Shown here one piece after another: positions 1 to 4,950 of a DNA stretch of 6,986 nucleotides; the stretch's first letter is position 1; each line of letters opens with the position of its first letter. Source of the stretch: Chlorobiaceae bacterium (GTDB taxonomy: Bacteria; Bacteroidota; Chlorobiia; Chlorobiales; Chlorobiaceae); contig JAAXUM010000085.1 in NCBI GenBank assembly GCA_013336025.1, positions 1 through 6,986 of the forward strand. The letters run 5' to 3'. A program made the position numbers and the translations under genes. The notes under the pieces are model-generated. The model saw only the letters and a program-made list of their open reading frames with translations. It had not been told where the DNA came from and searched no databases.

Positions 1-2
1 CG

Positions 3-662
3 TCCTCACCTGAATATGAAGAACGAGTGTCACTCAAAAAGTTCAGGAATGCCTTGAACCGTGAGGCAAAGGGTATGGCATGGGGCTCTGGTCTCGGTGA
101 GTACCTAACTGGAGAGCAGAATCTTGCTGATCTGTTACGTTCAGAATATGATGGTGATGACAGTTTTTATGGTGACGATCAGCCGGTGGTTGGTGTGAGC
201 TGGTATGCTGCACGCGCCTATTGCCTCTGGCTTTCGCTTGTTGAAAGCAAGGGGAAAAATTCCGAACTCTATCGTTTGCCGACCGAAATGGAGTGGGAGT
301 GGGCTGCTGGCGGAAGGCAGGGGGAACCGCCACCAGCAAAAAAAGTGAGGCTCTATCCCTGGCCGGAATCGGAAGGAGAGCCGAACAGCCAAATGGCCAA
401 CACGATTGGCAATGTAGGTAAAACAACACCGGTGGGCAGTTACCCGAAAGGAGCAACACCGGAAGGATTATTCGATATGGCAGGCAATGTGATGCAGTGG
501 ATGGAACACCGATACGATATAAATAAAGCAGATCGTGCATGTCGTGGTAGTGATTGGGGCAGTGGAGCCTGGTCTACGGTTTGCACCAATCGTCAGGTAT
601 ATGAACCGGATTTCACGTTCTATGATATCGGTTTCAGAGTGGTTCGTACCACTTCTCATTAA
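3..662 (+). CDS. FGE-sulfatase (SUMF1/EgtB/PvdO-like) domain protein, 5'-truncated
   Basis: This is the C-terminal part of a protein with an FGE-sulfatase fold. The frame stays open to the left edge with no stop. A GTG at 27 could start it, but the reading continues upstream (SSPEYEER before it) and the domain lacks its N-terminal part, including the G-G-x-F-x-M-G-S strand, so I treat it as partial. Visible family motifs are QPVVGVSWYAARAYC (about 180-225), YRLPTEMEWEWAAGG (about 270-314), a YPWPE segment, GLFDMAGNVMQW (about 465-500) and a terminal IGFRVVR. The cysteine pair of true formylglycine-generating enzymes is not complete: the RGSDW strand is followed by only one Cys (STVCTNR). Oxidase activity is therefore unlikely, and a binding or structural role is more probable. 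Its end lacks the RVLRGGSW...GFRLVFVP variable-repeat signature of the two downstream genes. The missing N-terminal part could carry an enzymatic or NTPase domain. The next gene starts 20 nt downstream, which suggests one transcript. Confidence 0.82.
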   Translation, partial: SSPEYEERVSLKKFRNALNREAKGMAWGSGLGEYLTGEQNLADLLRSEYDGDDSFYGDDQPVVGVSWYAARAYCLWLSLVESKGKNSELYRLPTEMEWEWAAGGRQGEPPPAKKVRLYPWPESEGEPNSQMANTIGNVGKTTPVGSYPKGATPEGLFDMAGNVMQWMEHRYDINKADRACRGSDWGSGAWSTVCTNRQVYEPDFTFYDIGFRVVRTTSH

Positions 663-682
663 TCAACATTGAAGAAAACTCC
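662..682 (+). repeat. Short leader repeat, copy 1 (ribosome-binding region)
   Basis: The 21 nt before the ATG at 683 (atcaacattgaagaaaactcc) recur almost unchanged before the ATG at 2804. The purine stretch GAAGAAAA is the only plausible ribosome-binding site and is weak. The leader overlaps the last base of the stop codon of the preceding gene. Its conservation supports both ATG start choices and marks the left end of the duplicated cassette. Confidence 0.6.
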
Positions 683-2611
683 ATGAGCGTACTGGCAATA
701 GATTTCGGAACATCGCGGATCAAGGCGGCGTATTGGGATGAAGTGAAGGGCGAGGCGGTTGTATTGCCGCTTGGCAAAGGGGGTCGGCTCTACGTGCCGT
801 CCCTTTTTCATGTCAGCAAGGATGGCAAGATTCGCTTTGGCGATGAGGCGGAAGTGATGCTGCATCATGACCCGCAAGGAGTGATTGAGAACTTGAAACT
901 GAATCAGGACAAAGCCATTCAATATCTTCGTGAATCCCAGAAGGTAAACACCTCTGACTTGATAAGTTTGTTATTGGGAAGGATCATCGACTATGCAAGC
1001 AGTCAGATCCCCGCGTTTGGCGGACAAGCACCGGAGACTGTTGTCCTGACCATGCCGTCCCGCTGGGATTACACCGACATATACACGGATGCCCTCAAAT
1101 CGATCGGGTATAAGGGAGAGAAGATTGTTATCCGTGAACCCGAAGCGGCAGGACTTGCCTGGATAGAAGAAAAGAAGCCGCAAGTTGGCGATATGCTTGT
1201 GGTGCTTGACTTTGGTGGCGGAACGGTTGACTGGGCGTGTCTCTGCATTGATGAAAAAGGTCGTCCTGGCATGATAGCAGAGCTGCCGTCGGGAAGCGTT
1301 ACAGCAGCAGGAGCCCATGTGGATGCAGGACTGCTTGATGCGATGATGCTGCGTATTGGAGAAGAGCAGAGAAAAGAGGTACAGCAGCGTAGAGCACAGG
1401 TGCTGGAACAGATCCGTCAGATGAAAGAATCGCAGAATGGGAGAGCAAACCTGTCAGGAGACGAAGGGTTTCTTGAAGTACAGTTGGGATCGGATCCGTT
1501 TATCTTTCCGCGAGAAGTGTTTGCATCGATTGTCTGTCGAACTGCAGTTGACCAAGCGGTCGAAGGGATAGGCGGATATATGAAAAAGGTGGCAGGAACA
1601 GCAAGAGAGCGCAACAAGGATCTCTGGTGGGTCATGGCAGGCGGGACAAGGTTACTCGCCGGGTTGGAAGAGCGGGTAAAAGAACGAATCATGGAGATCG
1701 GGAAAGAGAGTGGCGTTGCAATGCATGTTGCATCAATAGCACAGGCCGACTTCGCCACGGTCAGGGGAGCTGTTCTGCGTGGGGTGCCGACAAGACAAAT
1801 AAATGTAGCGATAAAATCGCAGCCAGAGCGGCGTTCATCGTCGGTTGATGTGCCGGAGAACTTTGTGCTGATCCGGGGCGGGGAATTTACGATGGGCAGT
1901 CCGGAAAGTGAAGCGGAGGGACTAAGCGATGAGACGCAGCATCAGGTGAAGGTGAGTGATTTTTACTTAAGTAAATATGCGGTAACACAAGCAGAGTGCA
2001 AGTCTATTACAGGCATAAATCCCTCACGCTTCAAGGGTGAAAACCTTCCGGTGGAGAATGTAAGCTGGGATGATTGCGAGGCATTCATAGAGGCGTTGAA
2101 CCGCAAAATGAGCAAAACATATCGTCTGCCGACGGAGGCGGAATGGGAGTATGCCTGCCGTGCAGGGACAACAACGCCGTTCAACACTGGTGGCAATCTT
2201 ACAACGGAACAGGCGAATTATAACGGAAACTATCCTTATAACAACAATCGGAAAGGTCAGTATCGGGAAAAAACGGTTGCGGTTGACAGTTATGCTCCGA
2301 ATGACTGGGGTTTGTACAACATGCACGGGAATGTCTGGGAGTGGTGCAGCGACTGGTATCTGGATATCAAAATGGGGCGTGTTGTTAAAAACCGTGCAGG
2401 GGTGGCTTTTGGAGGAATTTCTATCAACCTCCTCTCAGCTAGCGGTTCGTACCGTGTGCTTCGTGGTGGTAGCTGGCGCAGCAATGCCGGGGATTGCCGG
2501 TCGGCTTATCGCGGTTACGACGCTAACTGCAACAATGTTAGCTTCCGCCTTGTTGGTACCCCTGACTACCGCTACGATTGCGTTGGCTTCCGCCTGGTGT
2601 TCGTCCCGTAG
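683..2611 (+). CDS. Hsp70-type ATPase domain fused to FGE-like variable domain, soluble form
   Basis: A 642-residue fusion. Residues 1-365 form an Hsp70/actin-fold nucleotide-binding domain: phosphate-1 loop DFGTSRIKAAYWD near residue 7, EPEAAG at 152-157 (the NEPTAA-like element of DnaK), phosphate-2 DFGGGTVDW at 176-184 and adenosine loop AGGTR at 319-323. There is no Hsp70 peptide-binding domain. After a short linker (366-389), residues 390-642 form an FGE-sulfatase/C-type-lectin-like domain with IRGGEFTMGS, YRLPTEAEWEYA (480-491), GNVWEWCSDWY (549-559) and RVLRGGSW (591-598). At the FGE active site the first Cys position is Ser600 and only Cys605 remains, so it is probably a binding domain rather than an oxidase. 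No signal peptide or membrane helix is seen, so it is predicted cytosolic. The start is supported by the conserved leader and the shared N-terminus with the next paralogue. The last ~57 codons look like a DGR variable repeat. The role is inferred to be ligand recognition coupled to ATP binding or hydrolysis; no substrate can be named. Confidence 0.88.
   Translation: MSVLAIDFGTSRIKAAYWDEVKGEAVVLPLGKGGRLYVPSLFHVSKDGKIRFGDEAEVMLHHDPQGVIENLKLNQDKAIQYLRESQKVNTSDLISLLLGRIIDYASSQIPAFGGQAPETVVLTMPSRWDYTDIYTDALKSIGYKGEKIVIREPEAAGLAWIEEKKPQVGDMLVVLDFGGGTVDWACLCIDEKGRPGMIAELPSGSVTAAGAHVDAGLLDAMMLRIGEEQRKEVQQRRAQVLEQIRQMKESQNGRANLSGDEGFLEVQLGSDPFIFPREVFASIVCRTAVDQAVEGIGGYMKKVAGTARERNKDLWWVMAGGTRLLAGLEERVKERIMEIGKESGVAMHVASIAQADFATVRGAVLRGVPTRQINVAIKSQPERRSSSVDVPENFVLIRGGEFTMGSPESEAEGLSDETQHQVKVSDFYLSKYAVTQAECKSITGINPSRFKGENLPVENVSWDDCEAFIEALNRKMSKTYRLPTEAEWEYACRAGTTTPFNTGGNLTTEQANYNGNYPYNNNRKGQYREKTVAVDSYAPNDWGLYNMHGNVWEWCSDWYLDIKMGRVVKNRAGVAFGGISINLLSASGSYRVLRGGSWRSNAGDCRSAYRGYDANCNNVSFRLVGTPDYRYDCVGFRLVFVP
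2441..2611 (+). repeat. Putative DGR variable repeat VR1 (3' end of Hsp70-FGE gene)
   Basis: This segment encodes SGSYRVLRGGSW, then a patchwork of substituted codons, then VGFRLVFVP and the stop. Set against the equivalent end of the next gene (4646-4783), the framework codons match (RVLRGGSW, CRSAYR, PDYR, VGFRLVFVP). Amino-acid differences concentrate in positions such as Y/H, S/T, N/D, G/R, D/N, Y/N and C/N, mostly in NNC or NNT codons. That is what adenine-specific mutagenesis of AAC/AAT template codons produces. DGR targets commonly carry this fold (Treponema TvpA is an FGE-type example). The 3' tail, gttggcttccgcctg to the stop, would serve as the initiation-of-homing region. No template or reverse transcriptase lies in the window, so this is a strong inference rather than proof. 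Confidence 0.7.
2519..2599 (+). repeat. Imperfect internal duplication within VR1
   Basis: The end of this gene holds two copies of the VR tail motif: DANCNNVSFRLV (2519-2554) and DYRYDCVGFRLV (2564-2599), with the core gtt-rgc-ttc-cgc-ct at a 45 nt offset. Relative to the paralogue's variable repeat this one is 33 nt (11 codons) longer, in frame. It could come from slipped or repeated homing from a template, or from ordinary tandem duplication. Confidence 0.6.
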
Positions 2612-2753
2612 TCAGTTGGCAGCTCATTCCGGCTTTGCTTTTGAGTGAGAGAGAGCTGACAAAACAAAATAAGGAACGGCAGCGAGGGACGAGCGCCGTG
2701 CGCAACTGTTTTCCGTCAGTGAACGACACCGTCCCGCCTTTTGGCGGCCGGAA
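2612..2753 (+). repeat. Intergenic structured repeat, copy 1
   Basis: About 140 nt directly after the stop codon, roughly 85-88% identical by eye to 4784-4923. Two cores are invariant: about 29 nt starting ggaacggcagcgagg and about 30 nt starting caactgttttccgtc. Three hairpins can be drawn in both copies. The first is CAGCTC/GAGCTG (2620-2625 with 2653-2658, 27-nt loop). The second is ACGGC-A-GC paired with GCGCCGT (2676-2699, bulged A, 9-nt loop). The third is CCGCC/GGCGG (2734-2747). There is no convincing small ORF. Possible roles are a DGR cis element downstream of the variable repeat, a transcript 3' structure or attenuator, or plain hitchhiking with a recent cassette duplication. Confidence 0.7.
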
Positions 2754-2757
2754 TTTT
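2734..2757 (+). terminator. Possible weak terminator/attenuator hairpin
   Basis: A CCGCC stem (2734-2738), TTTT loop and GGCGG (2743-2747) are followed after six bases by a short T-run at 2754-2757. The stem is only 5 bp and the T-run is short and offset, so complete termination is unlikely. Partial attenuation between the two paralogues is possible. Confidence 0.3.
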
Positions 2758-2780
2758 GGAGAATGTGAAGAGAGATCATC

Positions 2781-2803
2781 ATCAATATTGAAGAAAAAAC
2801 TCC
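2781..2803 (+). repeat. Short leader repeat, copy 2 (ribosome-binding region)
   Basis: Its sequence is atcaatattgaag followed by aaaaaactcc, directly before the ATG at 2804. It differs from the copy at 662-682 by one substitution and two extra A residues. The GAAG plus A-rich stretch is the likely, weak ribosome-binding region. It fixes the ATG start by homology. Confidence 0.6.
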
Positions 2804-4783
2804 ATGGGCATACTGGCCATAGATTTCGGGACATCGCGGATCAAGGCGGCTTATTGGGATGAGGCGAAGGGAGAATCTGTGATGCTTCCGCTTGGGAACG
2901 GAGGGCGGCTCTATATCCCCTCCCTTTTTCATGTCAGCAGGGATGGTAAAATCAAGTTTGGCGAGGCCGCAGAACGCGAACTGCACCATGACCCTTCAGG
3001 TGTGCTGAGCGGCCTCAAACTGAAGCTTGACAAGGCTTATCACTATTTGCCTGAGGGTAAACAGGTAGAGACCTCGGCGTTGATGAGCCTGTTGTTCCGG
3101 CAGCTCATTGAACACAGCGTTCGAGAAGTCAGGGGGTTCAACGGCAATTCGCCGGAGAAAGTTGTTTTAACCTATCCTGCAAAGCTCGATTATGAAGAAA
3201 TTTACAGCAAAGCGCTCAGAGATGCCGGTTTCGAGGGAGAAATTGTTTTTATCCGTGAACCTGAAGCTGCAGGCTGGGCCTGGGTTAACGATAACAAGCC
3301 TGATCAGGGCGAGCTGCTTGTGGTTCTCGACTTTGGCGGCGGAACGGTTGACTGGACCTGTTTGCGTGTTGATGAGAACCATCGTCCCGTGATGATACCG
3401 GAGTTGCGTTCCGATAGTATGAAAGCCGCCGGAATAGACGTCGATGAAGGGTTGTTCGATGAGATGATGAACCGGCTCGGTGAATCGCAAAGGGACTATG
3501 TTCAGAAGCATCGGGCGCTGGTAATGGAGCAGATTTGCCAGATGAAAGAGTCTCAGAACAGTAAAGCGATGCTGTCAGGTGATGAGTGCCAAACGCTTGA
3601 AGTGCGTCTTGGGACTGAGAGCTTCGTCTTTGAGCAGCAACTCTTTGCTGATGTGGTCAGGCGGAGAGTGGTCAATCAGGCCTTGGGGCGAATAGAAGAG
3701 TATCTCAAAAAGGTGGTTGAATACCAGCGGAATGCTGGCAGCAAACAGTTCTGGTGTATGCTTGCAGGAGGTACGCGACAGCTCTCAGGGTTGGAGGAAC
3801 AGGTAAAGAAACGGGTAAAGGAGATCGCAAAAGCCTGTGGCATGGAAGTGCAGTTTGCCGTGATAGCTCAGGCGGATTTTGCTACAGTGAGGGGAGCTGT
3901 ACTTTGGCAATGCCAAAAACAGGAAGCGACGCAGCCGATTGAGACGGAAGCCGTTATGTCAACAACTCCTTCAACAGAAAAGCCGAACAATGCCCGATAC
4001 CTTTTTCCTGGTTTAGCCGGTATCGTTGTGGTACTGGTTGCGGCTTTTTTTATGGTGACAGGAATGCCGCATTCATCGGCGGTTGACGTGACGGAGAACT
4101 TTGTGCTGATCCGGGGCGGCGAGTTTACGATGGGCAGCCCGACGTATGAGCCGGAGCGACAAAGCAATGAGGCACAGCACCAGGTGAAGGTGAGTGATTT
4201 TTACATGAGCAAATACGAAGTTACACAGGCAGAGTGGGAATCCGTAATGAGTAGTAATCCCTCATACTTCAAGGGTAAAAACCTGCCTGTAGAAAATGTA
4301 AGCTGGTATGATTGCCAGGCGTTCATACAGGCATTGAACCGTAAAACGGGCAAAACGTACCGGTTGCCGACGGAGGCGGAGTGGGAGTATGCCTGCCGTG
4401 CAGGGACAACAACACCGTTCAATACAGGCGGCAATCTGACAACGGAACAGGCGAACTATGACGGCAATAATTATCCCTACCACAACAACCCAAAGGGTCA
4501 GTACCTGAAGAAGACGGTTCCGGTTGACCGTTACGCACCAAATGCGTGGGGGTTGTATAATATGCACGGAAATGTATGGGAGTGGTGCAGCGACTGGTAT
4601 GGCGATTATGAAAGTGGTCGTGTTGAGAACCCGACTGGGCCGATAAGCGGTTCGCACCGTGTGCTTCGTGGGGGGAGCTGGCGCACCGACGCGAGGAACT
4701 GCCGGTCGGCGTATCGCGCCAACGACGATCCTCCCGACTACCGCAACCTCAACGTTGGCTTCCGCCTGGTTTTCGTCCCGTAG
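2804..4783 (+). CDS. Hsp70-type ATPase domain, transmembrane helix, FGE-like variable domain
   Basis: A 659-residue paralogue of the preceding gene. Residues 1-367 form an Hsp70/actin-type nucleotide-binding domain: DFGTSRIKAAYWD near 7, EPEAAG at 152-157, DFGGGTVDW at 176-184 and AGGTR at 321-325. The 61-residue linker (368-428) contains one strong hydrophobic helix at about 399-420 (LFPGLAGIVVVLVAAFFMV), preceded by Lys and Arg. This predicts the N-terminus inside and the C-terminal domain outside the inner membrane. Residues 429-659 form the FGE-sulfatase-like domain (IRGGEFTMGS, YRLPTEAEWEYACRAGT, GNVWEWCSDWYG, RVLRGGSW, GFRLVFVP). At the FGE active site the first Cys is Thr628 and only Cys633 remains, arguing against formylglycine-generating activity. 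No peptide-binding domain of a chaperone is present. The variable C-terminus suggests DGR targeting. The inferred role is a transmembrane receptor in which an exposed, diversifiable ligand-binding domain is linked to a cytosolic ATPase. Confidence 0.88.
   Translation: MGILAIDFGTSRIKAAYWDEAKGESVMLPLGNGGRLYIPSLFHVSRDGKIKFGEAAERELHHDPSGVLSGLKLKLDKAYHYLPEGKQVETSALMSLLFRQLIEHSVREVRGFNGNSPEKVVLTYPAKLDYEEIYSKALRDAGFEGEIVFIREPEAAGWAWVNDNKPDQGELLVVLDFGGGTVDWTCLRVDENHRPVMIPELRSDSMKAAGIDVDEGLFDEMMNRLGESQRDYVQKHRALVMEQICQMKESQNSKAMLSGDECQTLEVRLGTESFVFEQQLFADVVRRRVVNQALGRIEEYLKKVVEYQRNAGSKQFWCMLAGGTRQLSGLEEQVKKRVKEIAKACGMEVQFAVIAQADFATVRGAVLWQCQKQEATQPIETEAVMSTTPSTEKPNNARYLFPGLAGIVVVLVAAFFMVTGMPHSSAVDVTENFVLIRGGEFTMGSPTYEPERQSNEAQHQVKVSDFYMSKYEVTQAEWESVMSSNPSYFKGKNLPVENVSWYDCQAFIQALNRKTGKTYRLPTEAEWEYACRAGTTTPFNTGGNLTTEQANYDGNNYPYHNNPKGQYLKKTVPVDRYAPNAWGLYNMHGNVWEWCSDWYGDYESGRVENPTGPISGSHRVLRGGSWRTDARNCRSAYRANDDPPDYRNLNVGFRLVFVP
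4646..4783 (+). repeat. Putative DGR variable repeat VR2 (3' end of Hsp70-TM-FGE gene)
   Basis: It encodes SGSHRVLRGGSW, then RTDARN-CRSAYR, a variable run ANDDPPDYRNLN, and VGFRLVFVP before the stop. Compared with 2441-2611 the framework is retained and replacements cluster at NNC/NNT codons (for example CAC versus TAC, AAC versus TAC, AAC versus TGC). Several codons here are still AAC, the codon expected in a DGR template. The repeat continues directly into the conserved intergenic repeat. The template and reverse transcriptase are not in the window. Confidence 0.7.
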
Positions 4784-4923
4784 TCAGTTGACAGCTCATT
4801 CCGACCTTTACTTTTAGCAAGAGAGAGCTGACAAAACAGTTGGGAACGGCAGCGAGGGACGAGCGCCGTGCACAACTGTTTTCCGTCAGTGAACGACACC
4901 GTGCCGCCTTGAGGCGGCCGGAA
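4784..4923 (+). repeat. Intergenic structured repeat, copy 2
   Basis: This is the counterpart of 2612-2753, again starting right at the stop codon. The same three hairpins form: CAGCTC/GAGCTG (4792-4797 with 4825-4830, again a 27-nt loop), ACGGC-A-GC with GCGCCGT (4846-4869), and GCCGCC/GGCGGC (4903-4918). The third stem gains one base pair, and its loop is TTGA instead of TTTT, so differences fall in the loop while the stem is kept. No leader repeat follows; a different sequence leads into the GTPase gene. Confidence 0.7.
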
Positions 4924-4929
4924 ATTTTT
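4903..4929 (+). terminator. Possible terminator/attenuator hairpin before the GTPase gene
   Basis: A 6-bp GC-only stem GCCGCC (4903-4908), TTGA loop and GGCGGC (4913-4918) are followed by CGGAAA and a T5 run (4925-4929). This is better than the copy at 2734-2757, but the T-run is still offset by six bases. It could attenuate readthrough into the dynamin-like gene. Confidence 0.35.
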
Positions 4930-4950
4930 GAATTTGAGTAACGCATATCC

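Noticed and set aside
2151..2648. Long alternative-frame open frame overlapping the end of the first fusion gene
   Set aside because: It lies inside a well-supported coding region in another frame, has low-complexity composition and shows no domain motif; it is a shadow of the real gene.
2612..2803. Small protein gene in the intergenic repeat
   Set aside because: The two copies differ by indels that would break a common reading frame, and no start with a ribosome-binding site is conserved.
683..4783. Annotation as functional sulfatase-modifying (formylglycine-generating) enzymes or as DnaK chaperones
   Set aside because: One of the two FGE active-site cysteines is replaced (Ser600, Thr628), and the Hsp70 peptide-binding domain is absent, so neither classical function is supported.
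4788..4816. Perfect -35-like hexamer TTGACA just after the second fusion gene
   Set aside because: At 17 bp spacing the -10 position reads cttttag, which is a poor match. The equivalent hexamer in the first repeat is TTGGCA. Not enough to call a promoter for the GTPase gene.
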